DNA from: Hyphomicrobiales bacterium
GTDB lineage: Bacteria; Pseudomonadota; Alphaproteobacteria; Rhizobiales; Rhizobiaceae
Length of the DNA: 46,871 nt
Assembly: GCA_017305925.1 (NCBI GenBank)
Contig: JAFKJW010000187.1
Coordinates: 1 to 46,871 of the forward strand
Direction of reading: 5' to 3'
The notes beneath the pieces were generated by a model, which was not told the DNA's origin, did no database searches, and saw only the letters and a list, made by a program, of their open reading frames with translations. The position numbers were made by a program, and so were the translations under genes. Below, piece after piece: positions 9,330 to 18,077 of the stretch (positions are counted from its first letter, which is position 1; each line of letters opens with the position of its first letter).

Positions 9330-9354
9330 GCCCAAGGGGATCGTGGGCTTTTTT
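9330..9354 (+). terminator. Rho-independent terminator candidate after mcd
   Basis: GCCCA (9330-9334) and TGGGC (9344-9348) form a 5-bp stem followed at once by six T residues (9349-9354). It lies 79 bases past the mcd stop on the coding strand, a suitable place to end the mct-mcd transcript. The stem is short, so efficiency is uncertain. Confidence 0.5.
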
Positions 9355-9569
9355 CGTCCGCGTGCAGATCCGATGCCGGCGCGCCCCGCTGCTGTTGCCG
9401 ACGTGCATCGCCGAGCCCGGGCAACACAGGAAAACAGCGAGCCTGCCCGTTCGTCCAAGCCGCGCATCGACCGTCTCCGGACTCCGCGACGGAAAGACGG
9501 TCAGGCTCCTGACAACCTCGCCGGAACTTCCTCAACAGGCTGCCTGCTTGAATGACGCCTAAATTGCTC
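9355..9569. other. Intergenic stretch without recognisable genes
   Basis: Between the mcd terminator and the IclR-type operator array there is roughly 215 bp in which I see no convincing coding region, RNA gene or repeat. Short open frames on both strands show arginine/serine-rich, low-complexity translations typical of non-coding GC-rich DNA. Confidence 0.5.
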
Positions 9570-9574
9570 TTGAC

Positions 9575-9625
9575 GAACGGCGTTCATTAATAACAAACTA
9601 TGTTATAGACAGCCAAACGGTTTCC
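9575..9625. promoter_or_regulatory. Phased operator array upstream of SDR/ABC operon (IclR-type)
   Basis: GAACGGCGTTC at 9575-9585 is a perfect 11-bp palindrome around one central base. Exactly 20 bp further, 9595-9605 reads AAACTATGTTA (AAC...GTT kept), and at another 20 bp, 9615 onward begins AAACGG. The same palindrome type and the 20-bp period recur at 18866-18916 and 22038-22088, with a single palindrome at 23110-23120. The array ends 68 bases before the GTG start at 9693. The DNA around it is unusually AT-rich for the window, as promoters here tend to be. The likely binder is the IclR protein encoded at 22155. Confidence 0.6.
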
Positions 9626-9692
9626 TATATCATCGAGTTGGCGATGCCCGGGTCGGCCCCGATGAAGACCCGGATACGGCGCGAGAGGAGGA

Positions 9693-10451
9693 GTGGTGCA
9701 GGACAGTCATAAAGTCGCTCTGGTCACAGGCGCCGCGCAAGGGATCGGTCGTGCCATCGCCATCGGGCTCGCCGAACGCGGGTTCGACGTGGCGATCTGC
9801 GATATCGATGGCAAGCGGTCTGCGCTGGAAGAGGTCGAGGCCACTATTGCGGGGCGTGGGGGAAAGGCTCATTTGGTAACGGCCGACGTCACGAACGAGG
9901 CTCGCGTGACCGACATGGTGCGTGAGCTGATAAGGACGACCGGCCGTGTCGACGCCGTGATCAACAATGCGGGCATCCTGTCATGGGGCCTGACCGAAGA
10001 CCTTTCTCCCAAGCAGTGGGACGACGTGTTGTCGGTCAACGCAAAGGGCACGTTCCTCGTTACGCGGGCCCTCCTGCCGCACATGAAGGAACGCCGATAC
10101 GGGCGTATCGTCAACAACGCATCCATGGCGGCCAAGCGCGGGGCGCCCGAAGCCGCCCATTATTGCGCTTCCAAGGCGGCGGTCATGGGCTTCACCCGCG
10201 CCGTCGCGGCCGAGGCCGGTCCCTACGGGATCACGGCCAATTGCATATGTCCCGGCATCATCGCGACGGAAATGGGCAAGCAGAACCTCCAGGACGACAA
10301 GAGCGTCAATTTCTGGCTGGAGCGAACCTGCCTTCAGCGGCTCGGTGATCCCGAGGACGTCGTCGGACCCGCATGCTTCCTGGCGTCGGACGATGCACGC
10401 TTCGTGACCGGTCAATCGATCAATGTCTGCGGCGGCATCATCTACGACTGA
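9693..10451 (+). CDS. Short-chain dehydrogenase/reductase (SDR)
   Basis: A 252-residue classical SDR with TGAAQGIG at the nucleotide site, NNAGI, a serine in [10 protein letters not shown], the catalytic Y-x3-K in YCASK, and the C-terminal [12 protein letters not shown]. It resembles sugar or polyol dehydrogenases and 3-oxoacyl-ACP reductase-like SDRs. Two GTG codons are possible starts (9693, 9696); AGGAGG at 9686-9691 favours the second. It is the first gene after an operator array shared across this regulon, and the ABC sugar-importer genes follow, so it probably oxidises the imported sugar or an early intermediate. The substrate is unknown. Confidence 0.85.
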   Translation: MVQDSHKVALVTGAAQGIGRAIAIGLAERGFDVAICDIDGKRSALEEVEATIAGRGGKAHLVTADVTNEARVTDMVRELIRTTGRVDAVINNAGILSWGLTEDLSPKQWDDVLSVNAKGTFLVTRALLPHMKERRYGRIVNNASMAAKRGAPEAAHYCASKAAVMGFTRAVAAEAGPYGITANCICPGIIATEMGKQNLQDDKSVNFWLERTCLQRLGDPEDVVGPACFLASDDARFVTGQSINVCGGIIYD

Positions 10452-10588
10452 GGCGGGAGGCCCCGGCGGAGGCGATCCGCATCGAAGCGAGCCGCAGGCA
10501 GGCACAGGAGGAGAGAGCCGGTCGCCGCCGGCTTCGGAAGCGCGTCCTTATCATTTGTCATGAAACGGCTCAAAGGGAGGAACTACGC

Positions 10589-11938
10589 ATGCTCAACAGA
10601 TGGAAAGCGGGTGTCGCGGGACTGGCGCTCGCCATTGGTCTCGCTCTATCGCCGATGGCGGCACATGCCCAGGATTGGTCCCTGGAAACCGCCGCAAAGC
10701 CCCTTGCTGGAACCGAGGTCCACGTGCTGTTCCTCGACCGTCCGGGATATCGCGCGCTGATCAAGCTGCTGCCACAGTTCGAGAAGGCGACGGGGATCAA
10801 GGTCAACTACGAAATCGTGCCCTACGAAAATGCGCGCGAGCGGCAGATCCTCGATTTCACGTCCAATGGCGAGCTCTCGATCGCGCTCGTAGACCTCGTC
10901 TGGATCGGCGAGTTTGCCGAGAACGGCTGGATCCAGCCGATCGAGACCTTCACGAAGGATCCCGCGATTACCGATCCGAAACTCGATCTCAAGGGCTTCT
11001 TTCCCCTCCTGCTCGATGCCTTCGGCAGTTGGGGCGGGGTTACCTACGGCCTGCCGGTCGACAATTATTCGGGACTTCTTTTCTACAATAGCTGCATGCT
11101 CAAGGATGCCGGTTTCGACAAGCCGCCGGCAACCTGGAACGAGCTGCTCGACACCTATGCGCCCAAGCTGACCGGCAACGGCAAATATGCCTTCGCGCTC
11201 CAGTCGATCCGTGGCGAGACGCAATCGGCAGACAGCTTCATGCGCGTGTTGTGGCCTTTCGGCGGCTCCCTGCTCAACAAGGAGTTCCGCTCCAACCTCC
11301 TGAGCCCGGAGAGTCAGGCCGGACTGAAGTTCCGCCAGGCTCTCATTCCCTTCATGCCGCCGGGCGTGGTCAGCTTCGAGCACACCGACGCCGTGAACGC
11401 GCTCGCTCAGGGCAACACCGCGATGATTACCGAATGGTCCGCCTTCTATGCGGACGCGGCAAATCCCGAGACCTCGAAGCTCGGCGACTGCCTGGCGATC
11501 GCACCGGAGCCGGAGGGACCGGCCGGCCGCTTCCCAGCATTGGGCGGCTTCTCCTTTGCGGTCGCTTCGGATGCGCCGGAGGCCGAGCAGAAGGCCGCAT
11601 GGCTCTTCATTCAGTGGGCGACCTCCGAAGACATTGCGCGGGACTATGTGGAGGCCGGTGGCGTTTCCGGACGCATGTCGATCTACAAGGAGCCCGATAT
11701 CCGCTAGAAGTACAAGTTCGTGGACGCCATGGTCGCCTCCTGGCAGAAAGGCGTGCCGGAGTTCCGCCCGCGCTTTCCCGCCTGGCCCGCCATCTCCGAG
11801 ATCATCGGCGACTACGGCACCCGCATGATGCTCGGCGAGGTGACGACCGAGGAGGGCGCGAAGGAGATCGGCAAGCGCATGGAGGAGATCCTCGACAAGG
11901 AAGGCTATTACAACGGCAGCAAGAAGCTGCTTCAGTAG
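10589..11938 (+). pseudogene. CUT1-type ABC sugar-binding protein with in-frame amber stop
   Basis: A periplasmic solute-binding protein of the maltose/glycerol-phosphate (CUT1) type. The signal peptide is clear: MLNRWK, a hydrophobic core, then AHA before Gln28. The start has GGGAGG upstream. Translation reaches a TAG at 11705-11707 (codon 373), giving 372 residues. The same frame then continues without further stops for another 77 codons to 11938, with FVDAMVASWQKGVPEFRPRF and a normal helical end (KEIGKRMEEILDKEGYY), so the intact protein would be about 449 residues, the usual length. One base change (for example CAG to TAG) would explain it. The permease and ATPase genes that follow look intact. 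Either the protein is truncated, the stop is read through, or the base is a sequencing error. Confidence 0.8.
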
Positions 11939-11954
11939 CTGGCGTTTCGAGCGG

Positions 11955-11980
11955 GGCGTCGGCCGGGTCCGGCCGGCGTC
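11955..11980 (+). terminator. Strong intercistronic hairpin between binding protein and permease genes
   Basis: GGCGTCGGCCGG (11955-11966), a 2-base turn and CCGGCCGGCGTC (11969-11980) pair over 12 positions with two G-U pairs, followed by TTCTTGCTT. It lies 17 bases after the binding-protein stop. Such hairpins in sugar ABC operons often protect the upstream message and partly terminate, so that binding protein is made in excess over permease. That role here is inference. Confidence 0.5.
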
Positions 11981-12073
11981 TTCTTGCTTCGCGGCATCCT
12001 GCGGCGCAAGTTGCATCGGAATGCCGTCGCGTCCTTGGGCTTGCCCAATTTCCGATCGGCTTGAGGATCGACA

Positions 12074-12997
12074 GTGACAAATCCTTCCAAGGGGGCGCCG
12101 CCGCGCCCCGCCCGCCGCAATCTCGCCTACGGGCGATGGACGCCGGCCTTCTTTCTGGCTCCGGCGATTGTCGCCCTGCTCGCCGTCGGGCTCTATCCCA
12201 CGATCTTCGCGGTGGTGACGTCGTTCCGCCGCTACAACATCACGCGCACCCGCGACGGCTTTCCGTTCATCGGCTTCGACAACTACGTCGCCGTTCTGAC
12301 AGACCCTTCCTTCTGGGGCGCGCTCGGCGTGACGGCCCGCTTCTTCTTCGCTGTCGTACCGGCGCAGATCGTGCTCGGTCTGCTGATCGCATTGCTGCTC
12401 CACCGTCCGGGCCTGGATTTCATGCGCGCGCTGACGCGCATTTCGCTCGTGATACCGCTGGCGACCACCTATGCGGTGGTCGGCCTGATCGGCCGGCTGG
12501 TCTTTAACCGCGAGTTCGGCGTCGCCAACCAGTTCCTGTCCTGGTTCGGCATCGGTCCGGTCTCCTGGCTCGCCGATCCGCTCGGCGCGTTCGCGGCCAT
12601 CGCCCTCATGGACATCTGGCAGTGGACGCCGTTCGTCACCCTGATCCTCCTGGCAGGCCTTTCCATGGTCCCGCCCGAGATCGAGGAGGCGGCGCGGCTG
12701 GAGACGCGCAGCAAGCTCGCGCTTCTGCGGCATGTGCAGCTGCCCTACCTCCTGCCGGGCCTGACGGCGATCCTGATCCTGCGTTCGGCTGACATCCTGA
12801 AGCTTTTCGACGTGCCTTTCATCATGACGCGAGGCGGGCCGGGCGCATCGACCGAGCTTGTGTCGATCTACATCCAGCGCATCGGCTTCAGGGTGTTCGA
12901 CATCGGCTTGGCGTCGGCGCAGGCCATCCTGCTTCTGATCATGACCATCCTGCTGAGCCGTCTCTACATCCGGCTTGTCTATCGGGAGATCGAGTGA
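12074..12997 (+). CDS. CUT1 ABC sugar transporter permease (MalF/UgpA type)
   Basis: A 307-residue inner-membrane permease. The N-terminal segment WTPAFFLAPAIVALLAVGLYPTI is the first membrane helix and several more follow. The EAA loop that contacts the ATPase reads EIEEAARLETRSKLALLRHVQLPYLLPG. The following TRGGPGASTELVSIYIQR is typical of MalF/UgpA subunits. It starts with GTG at 12074 after GAGGA, and its end overlaps the next permease gene by four bases. It forms a heterodimer with the following gene product and imports the sugar bound by the protein encoded just upstream. Confidence 0.88.
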   Translation: MTNPSKGAPPRPARRNLAYGRWTPAFFLAPAIVALLAVGLYPTIFAVVTSFRRYNITRTRDGFPFIGFDNYVAVLTDPSFWGALGVTARFFFAVVPAQIVLGLLIALLLHRPGLDFMRALTRISLVIPLATTYAVVGLIGRLVFNREFGVANQFLSWFGIGPVSWLADPLGAFAAIALMDIWQWTPFVTLILLAGLSMVPPEIEEAARLETRSKLALLRHVQLPYLLPGLTAILILRSADILKLFDVPFIMTRGGPGASTELVSIYIQRIGFRVFDIGLASAQAILLLIMTILLSRLYIRLVYREIE

Positions 12998-13818
12998 TGA
13001 CGAGCCGCACCACCGGAAGGATCGCGCATTTCCTCGGCCTTGTCCTGGTGACGGCCTGCGCACTGTTTCCCGTCTACTGGATGTTTTCCTCCAGCTTCAA
13101 GAACCAGGTCGATCTCCTCGCAGCGCCGCCCGTCTGGACCTTCACGCCGACGCTGCAGAACTATGTCGATGTCTTCGCCGACCCCAAGACCCTCAACGGC
13201 ACCATCAACTCCTTCATCGTCGCCAGCGCCACCACCGTGCTGGCGCTGCTTTTCGGAACGCCGGCGGCCTATGCGCTGGCGCGCTTCGAATTCCGCGGCA
13301 AGGCCGATCTCTGGTTCTGGTTCATCACCAACCGCATGATCAGCCCGATCGTGCTGGCGCTGCCGGTTTACCTGCTCGCCCAGCAGGCGCGGCTTCTCGA
13401 CACCCACATCGTGCTGGTCCTCATCTATCTGACCTTCAACCTGCCGATCGTCGTGTGGATCTGCACCGACCAGTTCCGGTCGATCCCGCCGGAACTGGAA
13501 CAGGCCGCGCGGCTCGAGGGCGCCAGTCAGTTCAGGATATTCTGGCAGCTCTATCTGCCGCTCGGCGCTCCCGGCGTCGCGGTATCCGCGATCTTCAGCT
13601 TCATCTTTTCCTGGAACGAGCTTCTCTACGCCCTCGTGCTCACCCGACGCGCGGCCCAGACGGCGCCCGTGGCGGCGACGAGCTACATGTCGGGCTATGA
13701 GGTCCCCTGGGGCAAGATCATGGCCACCGGAAGCGTAATCGTCCTCCCCGTCATCGTTTTCTCGATCATCGTCTCCCGTCACATGGTGCGCGGCCTCACC
13801 ATGGGAGCGACCAAGTAA
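12994..13818 (+). CDS. CUT1 ABC sugar transporter permease (MalG/UgpE type)
   Basis: A 274-residue membrane permease, the second half of the CUT1 channel. Features include the early FPVYWMFSSSFK segment typical of MalG/UgpE proteins, about six hydrophobic helices, and an EAA loop ELEQAARLEGASQFRIFWQLYLPL followed by FSFIFSWNELLYALVL. The start overlaps the preceding stop (ATGA), showing coupled translation, and the ATPase gene starts 12 bases downstream. The substrate follows that of the operon and is probably a sugar or sugar acid. Confidence 0.88.
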   Translation: MMTSRTTGRIAHFLGLVLVTACALFPVYWMFSSSFKNQVDLLAAPPVWTFTPTLQNYVDVFADPKTLNGTINSFIVASATTVLALLFGTPAAYALARFEFRGKADLWFWFITNRMISPIVLALPVYLLAQQARLLDTHIVLVLIYLTFNLPIVVWICTDQFRSIPPELEQAARLEGASQFRIFWQLYLPLGAPGVAVSAIFSFIFSWNELLYALVLTRRAAQTAPVAATSYMSGYEVPWGKIMATGSVIVLPVIVFSIIVSRHMVRGLTMGATK

Positions 13819-13830
13819 CCGGAGCAGTCC

Positions 13831-14916
13831 ATGGCATTCCTGCGCCTTCAGAACATCGTCAAGCGCTATGGCGACCTCCCCGTGCTGCGGGATGTGAGCC
13901 TCGAAGCCGAGAAGGGCGAGTTCGTCGTCTTCGTCGGCCCCTCGGGCTGCGGCAAGTCCACGCTCCTGCGCATCATCGCCGGCCTCGAGGAGACTACGGA
14001 CGGCCAGGTCTTCATCGACGGCGCCGACGTGACCGACGTCGAGCCGGCCCGCCGCGAGGTCAGCATGGTGTTCCAGTCCTATGCGCTGTTTCCGCACATG
14101 AGCGTGCGCAACAACATCGCTTTCGGCCTCAAGATGTCCGGGATGCCGAAGCCGCAGATCGAGGAGGCGGTCGCGGAAGCGGCACGCATCCTCCAGATCG
14201 AGCCCCTGCTGGATCGAAAGCCCCGCCAGTTGTCCGGCGGCCAGCGCCAGCGGGTCGCGATCGGCCGCGCCATCGTGCGCCAGCCTAAGCTCTTCCTGTT
14301 CGACGAGCCGTTGTCCAATCTCGACGCCGAGCTGCGCGCCCAGATGCGCATCGAGATTGCGCGCCTCCACCGCTCTCTCGGCGTCACCATGATCTTCGTC
14401 ACCCACGACCAGGTGGAGGCGATGACGCTGGCGGACCGCATCGTCGTGCTCAGGGCCGGCCGCATCGAACAGGTCGGCACGCCCTCCGAACTTTATGCGC
14501 GGCCAGCCAACATGTTCGTCGCCGGCTTCATCGGTTCGCCGCGCATGAATTTCCTGGACGTCGAGGTCGTGGGCTCCTCGCAGGGCGCCGTCACGCTCGT
14601 CCACCCCGCATTCCCGGACGGTCCCGTGAGCTTCCCGATCAGCCGCCCGGCTCCGATGGCCGGCGAGCGCGTCTCGCTTGGCCTGCGTCCCGAGCAGCTC
14701 AACCTCGAAGGCCGGGGGAGAGCCTCTCTCGCCGCCACCTTCGACATCGCCGAGAATCTCGGCGGAACCTCGCACGTCTACGCCCAGATCGCAGGAGGCG
14801 AGACCATCAACATCGCCATTCCCGGGCAACCGCGGGCGACGCCGGGCGAACGCCTGCTGGCCTCTTTCGACCCGCAGGACGCCTATCTCTTTGATCGGGA
14901 TGCGCAAGCGCTCTGA
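13831..14916 (+). CDS. CUT1 ABC transporter ATPase (MsmK/UgpC type)
   Basis: A 361-residue ATP-binding subunit. Walker A is GPSGCGKST, the Q-loop is in [13 protein letters not shown], the signature is [15 protein letters not shown], Walker B is [11 protein letters not shown] and the switch histidine is in [10 protein letters not shown]. After about residue 235 it continues into the regulatory C-terminal domain ([14 protein letters not shown], then RPEQLNL) found in MalK/UgpC/MsmK. One such ATPase dimer powers the permease pair encoded upstream. It is the last gene of the rightward operon; a convergent hairpin follows. Confidence 0.9.
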   Translation: MAFLRLQNIVKRYGDLPVLRDVSLEAEKGEFVVFVGPSGCGKSTLLRIIAGLEETTDGQVFIDGADVTDVEPARREVSMVFQSYALFPHMSVRNNIAFGLKMSGMPKPQIEEAVAEAARILQIEPLLDRKPRQLSGGQRQRVAIGRAIVRQPKLFLFDEPLSNLDAELRAQMRIEIARLHRSLGVTMIFVTHDQVEAMTLADRIVVLRAGRIEQVGTPSELYARPANMFVAGFIGSPRMNFLDVEVVGSSQGAVTLVHPAFPDGPVSFPISRPAPMAGERVSLGLRPEQLNLEGRGRASLAATFDIAENLGGTSHVYAQIAGGETINIAIPGQPRATPGERLLASFDPQDAYLFDRDAQAL

Positions 14917-14943
14917 GGACCTTGTCCTTCAAGCTTCGGCCAC

Positions 14944-14981
14944 GCCGTGCGATGCCGCGGCAAGCCGCGCAGAGGCACGGC
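14944..14981. terminator. Convergent hairpin between ABC operon and SDR gene
   Basis: An outer stem GCCGTGC/GCACGGC (14944-14950, 14975-14981) encloses an inner stem CGCGGC/GCCGCG with an AA turn (14956-14969). It lies in the 69-base gap where the rightward ABC operon meets the leftward SDR gene, so it could end both transcripts. There is no T-run on either side. Confidence 0.45.
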
Positions 14982-14985
14982 TGCG

Positions 14986-15714
14986 TCAGTTGGCCAGAAA
15001 GCCGCCGTCGACAGGCAGGGCGACGCCGTTGATCATGCTGGCCTCGTCGGACAGCAGAAAGGCGACCGCGGCGGCCACTTCGGCAGGTTCGACGAAGCGG
15101 CCGAGCGGAATGCGCCCCAGCATCGTCCCGGCCTTCTGCGGATCGCTCCAAGCCTTGACCGCCATCGGCGTGAGAGTGACGGTCGGGTGGACGCCGTTGA
15201 CGCGGATTCCGTGCCTTCCCCATTCATTGGCGAGAACCCGCGTCAGGCCGTCGAGCGCTCCCTTCGAGGCGCAATAGCTGGCGTGTTCGGCGAAGCCGAT
15301 GAAGGCCGAGATGCTCGAAACGTTGACGATCGCCCCGCTGCGGCCTTCCGCCAGCAGGGGACGCACATATTCCTGCGACACGATGAGGGGCGCGCGGCAA
15401 TTCACCGCCATCGTCCGGTCGAAAGCCTCCACCGTCGTGTCCATGGCGGATTGCAGCTCGACCGTGCCGGCGCAGTTGACGAGAAGATCGGCCGGCAAGG
15501 CTTCCCTCGCGGCGGCACGCGTGGCGTCGGCATCCGCCAGGTCGGCCTGGATCGTGCGGCAGCCGAAGGCCGTCGCCAATGATGCAAGATCTTCGGGCGA
15601 GCGGCTGAGCGCGATCGGCTCGGCACCCAGGCCGCTCAGATATTCCACGATGGCACGGCCTATTCCCTTGCCGGCGCCGGTCACCAGCACGCTTTTTCCG
15701 CGGAGCGATGCCAT
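14986..15714 (-). CDS. SDR family dehydrogenase, xylulose-reductase-like
   Basis: A 242-residue SDR with TGAGKGIGRAIV at the cofactor site, VNCAGTVEL, a serine in VNVSSISAF and the catalytic Y-x3-K in YCASK. It ends in GVALPVDGGFLAN. The early part (GKGIGRAIVEYLSGLGAEPIALSR) recalls L-xylulose/dicarbonyl reductase and related sugar SDRs. ATG 15714 was chosen because AAGAGAG lies upstream; an upstream TTG would give seven more residues. It is the last gene of a leftward series starting at 18824 (SDR, dehydratase, epimerase, SDR), so it likely handles an intermediate of that sugar pathway. Confidence 0.83.
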   Translation of the reverse strand: MASLRGKSVLVTGAGKGIGRAIVEYLSGLGAEPIALSRSPEDLASLATAFGCRTIQADLADADATRAAAREALPADLLVNCAGTVELQSAMDTTVEAFDRTMAVNCRAPLIVSQEYVRPLLAEGRSGAIVNVSSISAFIGFAEHASYCASKGALDGLTRVLANEWGRHGIRVNGVHPTVTLTPMAVKAWSDPQKAGTMLGRIPLGRFVEPAEVAAAVAFLLSDEASMINGVALPVDGGFLAN

Positions 15715-15792
15715 GTCTCTCTTGCCGTTCGCCAATTGTGCAGCCTCTGCCTTCGGGTATTTCCGGCTAGCCTGCGCAGAGGCGGGCTTTTG

Positions 15793-16653
15793 TCAACCGC
15801 CCGCGAGCGCCAGACCGTGCTTCTTCGCTTTTTCCCGCAGGAGGGACGTGCTCTCCACCACCACGTCCGCATTCTCTGCGACTGGCCGCCAGACCGACAG
15901 GGCCGCCTTGAATTCCTCCGGTACGTTGACGAAGGATTCGATCGTCAGATTGCCGTCAAATCCGATCTCGGCGAGCCCCGCGAACACCTTCTCCCAGTCG
16001 ATCGTGCCCTTGCCGAAGGCGCCGCGGTTGCTCTCCGAGAGATGCACGTAACGGCAACGTCCCTTGACGGACCGGAAGCCCGCCGCGAAGCTCTCCTCCT
16101 CGATGTTCATATGGTAGGTATCGAGGTGGACCGTGACGTTCGACGCGCCGATCATTTCCTGTAGCATGGCGCCTTGCGCGCCGGTGTTGAGGAGATGGGT
16201 CTCATAGCGGTTGCAGGCCTCGATCCCGATCGTCAGCCCGTGTTCTGCGGCCCGTCTGGCGGCGGGTTTCAGAAGCGTGACGATGTCGCGATACTCCGCG
16301 TCCGTCGCCGGCATGCCGGATTTGTAGCCGAGCGTCGCATAGGTCAGGCCGGTCAGGAGTTGCGCGCCGACGCGGGCGGCGCGTTCGATCGCCTTGTCGA
16401 GGAAACGCGCCGCCTCCGCGATCTTCAGCGGCGCCCCGATCGCCGGCGGTAGCCCGACCGAGCAGATCGGGACCACGTCGTGCTTGCTGAACAGCCGGGC
16501 GGAATGGTCGATCGCCGCATCGTCCGCAAAGTCGTACGGATTGATCTCGATCGCCGTGATGCCGTTGCGCGCAGCTTCGGGTATGAATTTCTCGGCCGCC
16601 TCCCGGCTCCATTTGGGGGTCCACAGGCTGGCATGAGCACCAAGACGGATCAT
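15793..16653 (-). CDS. Sugar epimerase/isomerase, D-tagatose 3-epimerase-like TIM barrel
   Basis: A 286-residue xylose-isomerase-like TIM barrel. The four metal ligands of D-tagatose/D-psicose 3-epimerases can be placed as Glu145 (IGIEACNR), Asp178 (HLDTYHMN), His204 (YVHLSESNRG) and Glu239 (IESF). The intervals of 33, 26 and 35 residues are the same as I recall for the Pseudomonas tagatose epimerase (152, 185, 211, 246). DTYHMNIEEESF is also characteristic. It should epimerise a free ketose, or isomerise a related ketose or sugar derivative. It lies in the leftward operon downstream of the enolase-superfamily dehydratase, 167 bases away, so an internal promoter is possible. Confidence 0.82.
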   Translation of the reverse strand: MIRLGAHASLWTPKWSREAAEKFIPEAARNGITAIEINPYDFADDAAIDHSARLFSKHDVVPICSVGLPPAIGAPLKIAEAARFLDKAIERAARVGAQLLTGLTYATLGYKSGMPATDAEYRDIVTLLKPAARRAAEHGLTIGIEACNRYETHLLNTGAQGAMLQEMIGASNVTVHLDTYHMNIEEESFAAGFRSVKGRCRYVHLSESNRGAFGKGTIDWEKVFAGLAEIGFDGNLTIESFVNVPEEFKAALSVWRPVAENADVVVESTSLLREKAKKHGLALAGG

Positions 16654-16820
16654 CGTTTCCTCCTTTTGAATGGTCTGGCATCAGTCGGGTTTTCGGTTCC
16701 GGCCGCTCTGGGTTTGCCGATCCGCACCACCGGCAGCATCACTATGCCGCGCGCGACGCTCCAGGCGATTGCTTCCCGTGACGAGCTGCCGTCTCAACTT
16801 TTCCCTTTCGGGAGAGTTCC

Positions 16821-18023
16821 TCACCAACCCGGGATAATCGGGAACCAACCCGGCCGGTGAGCGTCCGGTCCGGTCTTGTTCGCCTCGACATAGACGTTGC
16901 GGTAGACGCCCGACTTGTGGATCTCGACATATTCGGCGACCTTGTCGTCATCGAGCTCGACGCCCCATCCAGGTCCTTGGGGGGGTGCAAGCACGCCGTT
17001 TTCGGGCAGCAGCATCGGTCCCTTGATGATGTCGCCGCGCAGGTGGTGATAGTGCGCGTCCACGGCCGCGGTGAGGCCGGGCATCGTGACGCCGGTGTGC
17101 GCCATCACCGCCATGCCGATGCCGAGCTCGATGCCGGAATGCATGGAAAGGCCGATGCCCATGGTGCGTGCCACCGTGTCGAGCGCCTTCACCTGGGTGG
17201 GTCCGCCCCAGTACCACGGATCGGTGAGCACCACGTCGATGGCACGGATCTGCGCCGCGGGGCCGAGCTCCTCAAAACTCGTCACGCACATGTTGGTCGA
17301 CATGGCGAGCTTGGTTCGGCCCCTTACCGTCGCCATGTTGGCCTGTCCCGCGACCGGGTCCTCGTAATATTCGAGACCGACCTCCTCCAGGCGCGGCGCC
17401 ATGGCGATCGCCGTCTCCACCGTCCAGGCCGACTGCGGGTCGAGGCGCAGGCGGATCGATGGGCCGAGCCGTTCGCGCATCGCCTCCATGGCCGCCACTT
17501 CCTCCTCGGCCGGCAGCACGCCTCCTTTCAGCTTCACGGTGCGGAAGCCGAACCGGCGGCAGAGATCCTCGGCATGGACGGCCATCTCTTCGGGCGTCGT
17601 GACCGCCGGCCATTGTCCGTCATCGCTTGGATAGCGGTAGAAGCAATAGGCCGCCATGTTGATATGCGGCCTCACCGCGCCGCCGAGCAGCCGGTAGACC
17701 GGCAGGCCGGTCTTCTTGCCCATCAGATCGAGACAGGCCATCTCGATCGCGGAGCCGACCAGCGGGTCGCGGCTCCAGTAGAAGCGATTGGAGATGATGT
17801 TGCGGATCACCTCGAGGTCGAACGGGTTCTGGCCGATTACGGGCGCGGACAGCGCCTCGACCTGCGCGGCCGAGGCCGCCGTCTCGCCGAGCCCCACCAG
17901 CCCTTCGTCGGTGTGGATTTTGACGATGGTGCGGGTGAAGGCGATATGCACTCCATAGGCAAATCGCAGGGGTGCCTCGACCGGCACGGTCAGCTCGATG
18001 GTTTCGATGCGGGAAATCTTCAT
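16821..18023 (-). CDS. Enolase-superfamily sugar-acid dehydratase (glucarate-dehydratase-like)
   Basis: A 400-residue mandelate racemase/glucarate dehydratase family protein. The capping domain is followed by the base motif K-x-K in VKLKGG (Lys164, Lys166). The metal ligands can be placed at Asp195 (RLDPQ), Glu221 (YYEDP) and Asn244 (MSTNMCV); asparagine as third ligand is the glucarate-dehydratase pattern. The dyad is Asp268 (TDPWYW) and His295 (MHSGIELG). Such enzymes remove water from an aldonic or aldaric acid to give a 2-keto-3-deoxy acid. It lies 54 bases after an SDR gene and is probably cotranscribed. Which acid it uses cannot be told; an SMP-30 lactonase nearby would supply an aldonate. 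Confidence 0.85.
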   Translation of the reverse strand: MKISRIETIELTVPVEAPLRFAYGVHIAFTRTIVKIHTDEGLVGLGETAASAAQVEALSAPVIGQNPFDLEVIRNIISNRFYWSRDPLVGSAIEMACLDLMGKKTGLPVYRLLGGAVRPHINMAAYCFYRYPSDDGQWPAVTTPEEMAVHAEDLCRRFGFRTVKLKGGVLPAEEEVAAMEAMRERLGPSIRLRLDPQSAWTVETAIAMAPRLEEVGLEYYEDPVAGQANMATVRGRTKLAMSTNMCVTSFEELGPAAQIRAIDVVLTDPWYWGGPTQVKALDTVARTMGIGLSMHSGIELGIGMAVMAHTGVTMPGLTAAVDAHYHHLRGDIIKGPMLLPENGVLAPPQGPGWGVELDDDKVAEYVEIHKSGVYRNVYVEANKTGPDAHRPGWFPIIPGW

Positions 18024-18077
18024 GGCGTGCGGACTTTCGTACTTGGGAAGGTGATGGCTTGTGCCTGCCGGCGTCGC

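Noticed and set aside
11705-11707. TAG as pyrrolysine or programmed recoding codon
   Set aside because: No pyrrolysine genes or recoding structure are seen and the family has no recoded members; a mutation or base error is simpler.
10646-13063. Long minus-strand frame across the CUT1 ABC genes
   Set aside because: It mirrors binding-protein and permease genes, is charge-rich and featureless, and has no ribosome site.
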